Assembly: GCA_001769005.1 (NCBI GenBank) | Contig: MENE01000158.1 | Coordinates: 1 to 5,542, forward strand | Length of the DNA stretch: 5,542 nt | Source of the DNA: Bacteroidetes bacterium GWA2_31_9b | Lineage (GTDB): Bacteria; Bacteroidota; Bacteroidia; Bacteroidales; UBA12077 | Direction of reading: 5' to 3' | In this document: in pieces, positions 1 through 4,982 of the stretch | Numbering within the stretch: position 1 is the stretch's first letter | How the letters are laid out: every line of letters begins with the position of its first letter | Notes under the pieces: model-generated | What the model saw: the letters and a program-made list of their open reading frames with translations, nothing else | What the model was told of the DNA's origin: nothing | Databases searched by the model: none | Position numbers and translations under genes: made by a program

Positions 1-507
1 TTAGCATCACATATTCCACTTGAAAAAATCGAAACCATATATCTTGATTATCATTCACGTTCGTCGGTAATGTTAACACGTGTTCTAGCTAAGAAATTCT
101 GGAAGATAAATGTAAAATGGACAGATGCAACAGAAGGTTTTGAAAGTAGGATTAAAGAGAATGAAGCTGCAGTAATTATTGGAGATAAAGCTTTAGTTGC
201 TGAAAAGAACTTTCCTTACGTGTATGATTTAGCTGAAGAGTGGATAAAGCATACTGGTTTGCCATTTGTTTTTGCTGCTTGGGTTACCAATAGAAACCTA
301 GGTGAAACATTTAAAAATGAATTCAATAGTGCATTAAAATATGGAATAACTCATATTGACGATATGGTTAAAAATACTAATTTTTCATATTTACCTTCAC
401 ATATCAGCGCAAAAGATTATTTAACAAGGAATATAGATTATTTGTTAGATGATAATAAGACAAAAGGATTGAATTTATTTTTAAAGCTTGCTGGTGAAAT
501 CAATTAA
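1..507 (+). CDS. mqnA: Chorismate dehydratase MqnA (menaquinone biosynthesis, futalosine pathway), 5'-truncated by the window
   Basis: The reading frame is open from base 1, so this is the C-terminal 168 residues of a longer protein. MqnA proteins are usually about 250-285 residues, so roughly the first 80-110 are outside the window. MqnA is a cytoplasmic enzyme that dehydrates chorismate to 3-enolpyruvyl-benzoate, the first step of the futalosine route to menaquinone. Visible family signatures are IYLDYHSRSSVMLTRVLA (fragment residues 13-30), the AAVIIGDKAL strand (about 53-62) and the block DLAEEWIKHTGLPFVFAAWV (about 76-95). The helical C terminus ends in GLNLFLKLAGEIN. The fold is that of a periplasmic-binding-protein-like domain without a signal peptide. 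The first in-frame ATG in the window (base 70) falls inside the conserved core and is not the true start. The GNAT gene begins 22 bp downstream on the same strand, which suggests co-transcription. No frameshift or missing conserved block is seen in the visible part. Confidence 0.92.
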   Translation, partial: LASHIPLEKIETIYLDYHSRSSVMLTRVLAKKFWKINVKWTDATEGFESRIKENEAAVIIGDKALVAEKNFPYVYDLAEEWIKHTGLPFVFAAWVTNRNLGETFKNEFNSALKYGITHIDDMVKNTNFSYLPSHISAKDYLTRNIDYLLDDNKTKGLNLFLKLAGEIN

Positions 508-529
508 ATATATCGAAAATTGGATCATA

Positions 530-973
530 ATGGAAAAGCAATTTATAGTTAGGGATTACACAAACGATGATTTTGAAAAATTAAACCTGCTATGGAAAGA
601 AACAGGTTTAGGAGGATCTCAACGAGGCGATAATGCTCAAATTATTGATGATAGTTTAAAAATTGGTGGAAAACTTATCTTAATTGAAAATAAAAAAACA
701 GGAGAAATAATTGGTTCATCGTGGATGACTTTTGATGGACGAAGAATTCATTTACATCATATTGGAGTTTTACCAACATATCAAAACAGAGGATTTGGCA
801 AATTACTAACCACAGAATCGTTAAGATTTGCAAAAGAAAAAGGATATCAGATAAAACTTGAAGTTCATCAAGCCAATAAAAAGGCAATTGAAATATATAA
901 AAAGCTAGGATTTACATTTCTAGGCGATTATGATGTATATATTGTTCGTGATTTAGATACAATTCAGTTTTAA
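530..973 (+). CDS. GNAT-family N-acetyltransferase
   Basis: A 147-residue single-domain GNAT protein that would transfer an acetyl group from acetyl-CoA to an amine; the substrate cannot be read from the sequence. The acetyl-CoA pyrophosphate loop (motif A) is clear: HHIGVLPTYQNRGFGKLL, with the Q/R-x-x-G-x-G core at Q85-N-R-G88-F-G90. Motif B follows as LEVHQANKKAIEIYKKLGF (about 110-128), with the typical N115, A118, Y123 and GF127-128. The beta strands before motif A (KLILIEN, EIIGSSWMTF) are normal, and the length is typical. An in-frame ATG at 488 would add 14 residues (MLVKSIKYIENWII) and overlap the end of mqnA. I chose 530 because MEKQFIVRDYTNDD gives the usual GNAT first strand right at the N terminus. 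The closeness to mqnA suggests one transcript but does not show that the enzyme acts in menaquinone synthesis. The stop codon lies inside a 10-bp inverted repeat (965-995). Confidence 0.9.
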   Translation: MEKQFIVRDYTNDDFEKLNLLWKETGLGGSQRGDNAQIIDDSLKIGGKLILIENKKTGEIIGSSWMTFDGRRIHLHHIGVLPTYQNRGFGKLLTTESLRFAKEKGYQIKLEVHQANKKAIEIYKKLGFTFLGDYDVYIVRDLDTIQF

Positions 974-995
974 TTGTTAATTTTTATTAAAACTG
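965..995 (+). repeat. Perfect 10-bp inverted repeat spanning the GNAT stop codon
   Basis: CAGTTTTAAT (965-974) is the exact reverse complement of ATTAAAACTG (986-995), with an 11-base T-rich loop. The stop codon TAA (971-973) is inside the left arm. The hairpin could mark or protect the 3' end of the mqnA-GNAT transcript. It is not followed directly by a T-run (the next T-run is at about 1015-1020), so it is not a canonical intrinsic terminator. It is A+T-rich, so chance is a real alternative. Confidence 0.35.
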
Positions 996-1075
996 GTTTA
1001 AAGTTGGCTTAAAATTTTTTACTCAGAATAAAAATTCGTATTTTTATAGAGTGTCTAACTAAAAAATGCGTTACT

Positions 1076-1330
1076 ATGACAATAACATTCAACGAGTTAC
1101 GTAAGATCAAAGACAATCTTCCTCATGGAGCTATTAAAACAATAGCACAAAAATTAAACATGAACGAAGAAACTGTGAGAAACTATTTTGGGGGAGCAAA
1201 TTACCGTGATGGACAGAGTATTGGAATTCACTTCACGCAAGGTCCTGATGGAGGGCTAGTTACTTTTGACGATACTACAATTTTGGATATGGCTATTGAA
1301 ATAACCGAAGTAGAAAAATCAAGAGTTTAA
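1076..1330 (+). CDS. Small conserved helix-turn-helix DNA-binding protein (Bacteroidota type)
   Basis: An 84-residue cytoplasmic protein. The N-terminal half reads as a compact helix-turn-helix: NELRKIKDNLPHGAIKTIAQ followed by KLNMNEETVRNYFGG, so the recognition helix would be about residues 29-39. The second half holds a glycine-rich turn, HFTQGPDGG (about 52-60), then DDTTILDMAIEI (about 65-76). I recall this layout, short HTH then GPDGG then D-TTILD-A, from small proteins annotated only as 'DNA-binding protein' in Bacteroidales; no function or operator is known to me. The gene stands alone: about 100 bp separate it from the GNAT gene, and a strong terminator follows 25 bp after its stop. 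The ATG at 1076 is the only one that fits this frame; the ATG at 1066 is in another frame and stops after 12 codons. A weak -7-like TATTTTTA at 1039-1046 is the only promoter hint. It is probably a standalone regulator or nucleoid-type protein; a non-DNA role is possible. Confidence 0.82.
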   Translation: MTITFNELRKIKDNLPHGAIKTIAQKLNMNEETVRNYFGGANYRDGQSIGIHFTQGPDGGLVTFDDTTILDMAIEITEVEKSRV

Positions 1331-1355
1331 ATTTATTCTTTACCCTCAGAAAAGA

Positions 1356-1388
1356 ACAGCAGAAGAGTATTTCTTTTCTGCTGTTTTT
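1356..1388 (+). terminator. Intrinsic (rho-independent) terminator of the small HTH gene
   Basis: A 12-bp stem, ACAGCAGAAGAG (1356-1367) with CTTTTCTGCTGT (1373-1384), closes a 5-base loop TATTT and runs into five Ts (1384-1388). The one non-Watson-Crick position (1365/1375) is a G-U wobble in plus-strand RNA but would be a C-A mismatch in minus-strand RNA, so the hairpin fits plus-strand transcription. It lies 25 bp after the stop of the small DNA-binding protein gene and only 18 bp before the start codon of the HD-domain gene. Confidence 0.9.
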
Positions 1389-1406
1389 ATTTTAAACCGA
1401 ATAAAG

Positions 1407-2078
1407 ATGAATGATTTAATAGAAAAAATTCATAAAGTAGAAAACAAATGGCTTGATAGTTTATACAACAATTGCAAAGATTTGTTTTCAGGGTCAACTG
1501 TTCCATCTCATGATCACGATCATCATCTGCGGGTATGGAATTACTGCAAAGAAATAATTACGGAGCTAGCTCCTACTCACCTTATAGAATATGAATTGAT
1601 TGAATCTTTAATTATTGCATCATTTTTTCACGATACAGGTTTAACCATAACATTAAGTGAAAATCATGGAAAACAAAGTCGTTTGATTTGTGAAAATTAT
1701 TTTGATCGAAACAATATAGAAAAACCTTTGAGCTTTATTCAGGTTCTTGAAGCAATTGAAAAGCACGACAATAAAAACTACACAAATAAACAAGTCCCTG
1801 AATCCATTTTATCGATATTATGTACAGCCGACGATATTGATGCATTTGGACTAATTGGAGTTATTCGATATTCTGAAATTTATATGCTACGTGGTTTAAA
1901 TATGAATCAACTTTCTGATTCGGTTATTAAAAACCTAGATAAACGTTTTGCACATTTTGAAAGTACTTATAAATTTTTACCCGTATTATTTGAAAAACAC
2001 TACAAAAAGTATCAGATTGCCAGAAGATTTTTTGAGGCACTTGAGAATGAAATAGCATTAACAAACATAGAAGAATAA
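1407..2078 (+). CDS. HD-domain phosphohydrolase
   Basis: A 223-residue soluble protein with a complete HD metal site. The first histidine is in SHDHDHHLRVWNY (H39, in the usual H-x-x-R-V setting). The signature HD pair is in ASFFHDTGL (H75-D76). Extra histidines are in NHGKQSR (H87) and IEKHDN (H120). The final metal aspartate is in TADDIDAFGLIGVIRY (D142). This H...HD...H...H...D layout is that of single-domain HD hydrolases which remove phosphate or pyrophosphate from nucleotides and related substrates using divalent metal. The TADDIDAFG-IG-IRY block recalls the YedJ/YpgQ-like branch. The actual substrate is unknown; (p)ppGpp or cyclic dinucleotide hydrolases share the fold, but there is no synthetase or HD-GYP signature. 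There are no membrane segments and no partner domain. The ATG at 1407 puts the N-terminal helix just ahead of the HD core. The gene starts 18 bp after a strong terminator, so its expression needs readthrough or a promoter overlapping the terminator. Confidence 0.9.
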   Translation: MNDLIEKIHKVENKWLDSLYNNCKDLFSGSTVPSHDHDHHLRVWNYCKEIITELAPTHLIEYELIESLIIASFFHDTGLTITLSENHGKQSRLICENYFDRNNIEKPLSFIQVLEAIEKHDNKNYTNKQVPESILSILCTADDIDAFGLIGVIRYSEIYMLRGLNMNQLSDSVIKNLDKRFAHFESTYKFLPVLFEKHYKKYQIARRFFEALENEIALTNIEE

Positions 2079-2127
2079 AATAAAGTTTTAAAGATATTTC
2101 ACGATTGGTATTTATAAAAGGAAAGAA

Positions 2128-2152
2128 GGAATAATGGAATGTTGGAATGTTG
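2128..2152. repeat. Short tandem repeat, three 8-bp units GGAATNNT
   Basis: In the 93-bp gap between the convergent HD and FAHD genes, three units follow each other exactly: GGAATAAT (2128-2135), GGAATGTT (2136-2143) and GGAATGTT (2144-2151), then one more G. I see no good terminator hairpin in this gap, although both genes end towards it. The repeat is short and may be simple slippage. Confidence 0.75.
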
Positions 2153-2171
2153 AAAAGATTCTAAATTGAAA

Positions 2172-2783
2172 TTATTTAATTAAGAAGTCCATCATCTTCT
2201 TATCTTCGATATAAGCAGTAAGTCTATCACCAATTTTAACAGGACCAACACCGGCAGGTGTTCCTGTAAATAGAAGATCGCCAATTTTAATAGTCATAAA
2301 TTTTGAAACATATGCAATTACCTGATCAACAGGAAAAATCATCTGGCTGGTATTTGATTGCTGAACAATAACACCATTTAATTCTAACCTAAAATTTAAA
2401 TTGTTGATATCGCCAAAATCATTCAATGGAAAAAACTTACTTATTGGAGCAGCACCATCAAAAGATTTCGACATTTCCCAGGGCAAGCCATTTTCTTTGC
2501 ACTTTTTTTGCAGATCACGCGCTGTAAAGTCAATACCAATAGCAATTTCATTAAAATAGCGATGAGCAAACTTTGGGGCAATATTTTTGCCTAGTTTATT
2601 AAATTTTAAAACAATCTCTACTTCGTAATGGATATCATTCGAAAAATCGGGATAAAAGAAAGGTGAATTATTTTGGATGATTGCTGAATCGGGCATTAAA
2701 AAAAATATGGGTTCTTTTGGAACCGGATTATTTAATTCCTTTGCATGATCAATATAATTACGACCTACAGCGATGATTTTCAT
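2172..2783 (-). CDS. Fumarylacetoacetate hydrolase (FAH) family protein, FAHD1-like acylpyruvate hydrolase / oxaloacetate decarboxylase type
   Basis: A 203-residue single-domain FAH-family enzyme, the usual short form. It starts MKIIAVGRNYIDHAKEL, where H13-x-x-E16 matches the catalytic His-Glu pair of FAHD1. Metal ligands are visible as E54 and E56 (HYEVEIVL) and D85 (GIDFTARDLQ). Q92 and K106 (EMSKSFDGAAP) fall at the same spacing from the histidine as the corresponding active-site residues I recall for human FAHD1. The family-typical SQMIFPVDQVIAYVSKFMTI and GDLLFTGTPAGVGPV complete the fold. Likely chemistry is Mg2+/Mn2+-dependent C-C bond cleavage of acylpyruvates or decarboxylation of oxaloacetate, perhaps as metabolite clean-up in the cytoplasm; the true substrate is inferred. 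It lies on the same strand as the replication genes, 110 bp after the exonuclease gene. A repeat cluster holding a possible promoter fills that gap, so it may be transcribed on its own. The start ATG (complement of 2781-2783) is the natural family start. Confidence 0.94.
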   Translation of the reverse strand: MKIIAVGRNYIDHAKELNNPVPKEPIFFLMPDSAIIQNNSPFFYPDFSNDIHYEVEIVLKFNKLGKNIAPKFAHRYFNEIAIGIDFTARDLQKKCKENGLPWEMSKSFDGAAPISKFFPLNDFGDINNLNFRLELNGVIVQQSNTSQMIFPVDQVIAYVSKFMTIKIGDLLFTGTPAGVGPVKIGDRLTAYIEDKKMMDFLIK

Positions 2784-2797
2784 ATTTTAGATAATAG

Positions 2798-2890
2798 TAT
2801 TGAGTAGTTAGTATCGAGTATCGAGATAAGAAGTATTTTAAAGTTTTAATATTAATATCTTGATACTCAAATCTAATATCTTGATACTCA
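2798..2890. repeat. Intergenic repeat cluster built on GAGTATCRAGAT, in direct and inverted copies
   Basis: On the plus strand, the 17-mer TAATATCTTGATACTCA occurs exactly twice (2853-2869 and 2874-2890, period 21). Facing it is an inverted, degenerate set at 2798-2827, including GAGTATCGAGAT (2816-2827), which is the reverse complement of ATCTTGATACTC with one difference. Arms 2807-2827 and 2857-2877 pair at 16 of 21 positions across a 29-base loop. The cluster fills most of the gap between the exonuclease and FAHD genes. It encodes no ORF and has no transposase. It could be a dispersed intergenic repeat family, a regulator-binding array or an mRNA fold. Confidence 0.8.
2868..2875 (-). promoter_or_regulatory. 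Candidate -7 promoter element (TAGATTTG) for the FAHD gene
   Basis: The minus strand reads TAGATTTG, an exact match to the Bacteroidota sigma -7 consensus TAnnTTTG, about 85 bp before the FAHD start codon. It sits at the junction between the two 17-bp direct repeats, so the repeats flank it. No TTG is seen at the expected -33 distance, which lowers confidence. If real, the leader would contain the inverted repeat arms. Confidence 0.3.
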
Positions 2891-2893
2891 TAA

Positions 2894-3661
2894 TTACGAA
2901 TTAAACTTTCTAAGTTTTATTGCTGTTAAAACCTTTTTCGTATAAAGTGGAAAATCGCTATTCATCATCCATCCAAAATACCCTGAATCTTTTTCTAATA
3001 CAGATTCTACTGTATGACCTTTATATTTACCAAAATTAAATACTTCTTCACCTTTATCGTTATAAACTATTCTACCGGCAAAATCGGCATTGCTATTGTG
3101 CGAAGAGAATTTTGATATTGCATCCATATCGTTTTCCAGATCTTTATATCTGTTAACCTGAGCTTTAAGAACCTCGTATGTAGCAAGTGTATCAGCTTCG
3201 GCTCCATGAGCATTCGTTAAATCTTTATCGCAATAAAACTTGTATGCAGCAGTTAGAGTTCGTTGCTCCATTTTATGAAAAATAACCTGAACATCGATTA
3301 AGCGAAGTTTTTTTAAATCGAAATCGATTCCTACACGTAAAAACTCTTCAGCAAGTAATGGAATATCAAATTTGTTTGAATTATAACCAGCAATATCGCA
3401 GCCTTCGATAAAATGAGCAATATTTTTTCCTACTTCGTTAAATGTTGGTTCGTTTTTCACATCTTCGTCGGTAATTCCATGAATATCTGTTGCTTGTTTG
3501 GGAATAGGCATTCCCGGATTAACACGCATGGTTTTAATTTCTTCTTTACCGGAAGGAAGAATTTTAAGTAATGATATTTCAACAATTCTGTCGTTTGTTA
3601 TATCAACTCCTGTAGTTTCGAGATCGAAAAAAACGATTGGTTTCTTTAAATTTAATTCCAT
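2894..3661 (-). CDS. DnaQ-like DEDDh 3'-5' exonuclease with ExoX-like C-terminal domain (probable polymerase III epsilon-type proofreader)
   Basis: A 255-residue protein. The N-terminal RNase-H-like exonuclease domain (about 5-170) has all five catalytic residues: D13 and E15 in VFFDLETTG (Exo I), D99 in GYNSNKFDIPLL (Exo II), and H152 and D157 in NAHGAEADTLAT (Exo III, DEDDh type). The block PGMPIPKQATDIHGITDEDV is standard for epsilon/DnaQ relatives. A linker (about 170-205) leads to a C-terminal module, VFNFGKYKGHTVESVLEKDS then GYFGWMM.SDFPLYTK (about 207-242), resembling the ExoX-like C-terminal domain. It removes nucleotides from DNA 3' ends. Placement straight after dnaN suggests replication proofreading or repair, though no clear clamp-binding peptide (QxxLxLF-like) is seen. 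In other Bacteroidota I recall a dnaN-exonuclease order followed by coaBC and recN; here a FAHD gene follows instead. The start ATG lies 19 bp after a perfect TAnnTTTG, which may supply its own promoter. Confidence 0.92.
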   Translation of the reverse strand: MELNLKKPIVFFDLETTGVDITNDRIVEISLLKILPSGKEEIKTMRVNPGMPIPKQATDIHGITDEDVKNEPTFNEVGKNIAHFIEGCDIAGYNSNKFDIPLLAEEFLRVGIDFDLKKLRLIDVQVIFHKMEQRTLTAAYKFYCDKDLTNAHGAEADTLATYEVLKAQVNRYKDLENDMDAISKFSSHNSNADFAGRIVYNDKGEEVFNFGKYKGHTVESVLEKDSGYFGWMMNSDFPLYTKKVLTAIKLRKFNS

Positions 3662-3679
3662 TTATATTTATTTTTTTTA

Positions 3680-3687
3680 CAAACTTA
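3680..3687 (-). promoter_or_regulatory. Candidate -7 promoter element (TAAGTTTG) for the exonuclease gene
   Basis: The minus strand reads TAAGTTTG, an exact TAnnTTTG match, 18 bp upstream of the exonuclease ATG and just after the T-tract of the dnaN terminator. It predicts a leader of only about a dozen bases. No TTG is present at the -33 position, which is occupied by the terminator stem; that is the main argument against it. Confidence 0.35.
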
Positions 3688-3693
3688 CTTATT

Positions 3694-3728
3694 AAAAAAG
3701 AAAAAAGAGCTTCGTACGAAACTCTTTT
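3694..3728 (-). terminator. Intrinsic terminator of dnaN
   Basis: Read on the minus strand, AAAAGAGTTTC, a GTAC tetraloop and GAAGCTCTTTT form an 11-bp stem. The run TTTTTTCTTTTTT follows (complement of 3694-3706). The position 3710/3721 is a U-G wobble in minus-strand RNA but a C-A mismatch in plus-strand RNA, so the structure favours the dnaN direction. It starts 22 bp after the dnaN stop codon and separates dnaN from the exonuclease gene. Confidence 0.88.
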
Positions 3729-3749
3729 CAAAATTATTTAGAGTGATTA

Positions 3750-4880
3750 TTATACATTAATCATCATAGGCATTATTAACATCAATACATCTTCGTCGAT
3801 GTTTTCTTTTTCTGCAGGTAATAAAATTCCTGCACGTGATGGATCAGAAAGTTCAACCACAACATCAGTTGAAGATAGGTTTGATAATATCTCGATAAGA
3901 AAGTTCGATTTAAAACCAATTTCCATATCATCACCTTCGTACTGGCAGTTTAATCTTTCGTTTGCTGAAATTGAAAAATCGATATCCTGAGCAGAAACAT
4001 TCAGCTGATTTCCTTTAAGGTCGAGTTTTATTAAATTGCTTGCCTGATTCGAGAATAAAGCAACACGTTTTAAAGCGTTATATAATTCTAAACGATCGAT
4101 TGTAAGTTTGTTTGGATTATTTGTAGGAATTACTGAATTATAACTTGGGTAATTTCCTTCAACTAATCGTGAAACTAATTTATATTCTGACAAAGTGAAG
4201 AAAGCATTTTTATCGTCAAACTCAATCAATACCTGTTTTTGTTCTTTAGGAAGAATTGCTTTTAGTAATGATGCTGGTTTTTTTGGAAGAATAAACGAAG
4301 ACTCTTGTTCCGCTTTAATATCCAATCGTTTGTAACGAACCAATTTGTGTGCATCAGATGCAACAAATGTCATATTATCGGGATATAACTCAATAAAAAT
4401 ACCATTCATTACAGGTCGTAATTCATCATCAGCAGTAGCAAAAAGAGTTTTTACAATACCACTTAACAATACATCAGCAGGAAGCTGAACCGATGTTTTT
4501 TGATCTTTCTTCAAACTTGGTAATTGTGGAAAATCTTCACCATTCTGGCCAACAACGTTGTATTTACCATTTTCGGTAGTAATAACGATTCCAAAAGTAT
4601 CGGTATTAATATCAAAAGTAAGTGGTTGATCAGGAAACTCTTTTAACGTATCAGTAAGAATTCGAGCTGGAATAGCAATATTTCCACCATCGGTAACATT
4701 TTCTAATTGAATAGTTGTTATTAATGTAGTTTCCAAATCCGAAGCAGTAATTTTTAATTCTTTTTCGCTTAGCTGAAAAAGAAAATTATCAAGAATCGGA
4801 AGAGTATTTTTATTGCTGATAACACGGCTAATAGCCTGTAAATGATTTAATAATTCTGTGCTGGAAATAACAAATTTCAT
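3750..4880 (-). CDS. dnaN: DNA polymerase III beta subunit (sliding clamp)
   Basis: A complete 376-residue beta clamp, of normal length. The homodimeric ring encircles DNA, tethers the replicative polymerase and recruits repair and mismatch-repair proteins. It opens MKFVISSTELLNHLQAISRVISNKNTLPILDNFLF, the typical domain-1 start. Domain 1 ends near GQNGEDFPQLP (111-121). Domain 2 (about 130-248) carries RPVMNGIFIEL and ASDAHKLVRYKR (174-185), matching the ATDGHRL-type segment that lines the partner-binding groove, and closes with VEGNYPSYNSVIP. Domain 3 (about 255-376) ends LMLIMPMMINV, with the family M-P-M near the C terminus, also part of that groove. The start ATG (complement of 4878-4880) is fixed by the conserved N terminus. 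The DUF4340-like gene ends 102 bp upstream. That gap contains an A+T-rich quasi-palindrome and a weak promoter-like pair on the minus strand: TTG at 4941-4939, 18 bp, then TATCATTA at 4920-4913. An intrinsic terminator follows the gene. Confidence 0.98.
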   Translation of the reverse strand: MKFVISSTELLNHLQAISRVISNKNTLPILDNFLFQLSEKELKITASDLETTLITTIQLENVTDGGNIAIPARILTDTLKEFPDQPLTFDINTDTFGIVITTENGKYNVVGQNGEDFPQLPSLKKDQKTSVQLPADVLLSGIVKTLFATADDELRPVMNGIFIELYPDNMTFVASDAHKLVRYKRLDIKAEQESSFILPKKPASLLKAILPKEQKQVLIEFDDKNAFFTLSEYKLVSRLVEGNYPSYNSVIPTNNPNKLTIDRLELYNALKRVALFSNQASNLIKLDLKGNQLNVSAQDIDFSISANERLNCQYEGDDMEIGFKSNFLIEILSNLSSTDVVVELSDPSRAGILLPAEKENIDEDVLMLIMPMMINV

Positions 4881-4910
4881 TTGTATATATTTTAAGTTTT
4901 TAAATGATTC

Positions 4911-4937
4911 AATAATGATAAATTAATTATCAATAAT
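4911..4937. promoter_or_regulatory. A+T-rich quasi-palindrome upstream of dnaN (possible operator)
   Basis: AATAATGATAA (4911-4921) and TTATCAATAAT (4927-4937) are reverse complements at 9 of 11 positions around a 5-base centre; the inner TGATAA/TTATCA pair is perfect. The site lies about 31 bp before the dnaN start, overlapping the weak promoter candidate. TTATCAATA (4927-4935) matches the DnaA-box consensus TTATCCACA at 7 of 9 positions. Chance is plausible in such A+T-rich DNA. Confidence 0.25.
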
Positions 4938-4982
4938 ACAAAAAAAATATCAATGAGCCAATAAGCAAATTCAATTTTTGTG

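Noticed and set aside
488..529. Upstream in-frame ATG at 488 as the start of the GNAT gene
   Set aside because: It would add 14 residues without GNAT similarity and overlap the end of mqnA. The ATG at 530 begins right at the first GNAT strand.
675..887. 70-codon minus-strand open frame inside the GNAT gene
   Set aside because: It is antisense to a well-supported domain, is low-complexity and leucine/phenylalanine-rich, and matches no recognisable family.
1261..1268. Exact TACTTTTG (TAnnTTTG) as a promoter for the HD gene
   Set aside because: It lies within the coding sequence of the small HTH protein with no TTG at -33, and a transcript from it would have to pass the terminator at 1356-1388. 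It is most likely a chance coding match.
2181..2202. TAAGAAG/CTTCTTA inverted repeat at the 3' end of the FAHD gene as a terminator
   Set aside because: It has a short 7-bp A+T-rich stem within the coding end and no T-run after it on the minus strand; a terminator call is not supported.
2798..2890. CRISPR array or transposon terminal repeats
   Set aside because: There are only two exact 17-bp copies separated by 4 bp, with no spacers, no cas genes, no transposase and no target-site duplication.
3498..3695. 65-codon plus-strand open frame over the exonuclease 5' end
   Set aside because: It is antisense to the conserved Exo I region and passes through the intergenic spacer, with no family features.
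3799..3990. 63-codon plus-strand open frame inside dnaN
   Set aside because: It is an antisense shadow of the clamp gene with no independent support.
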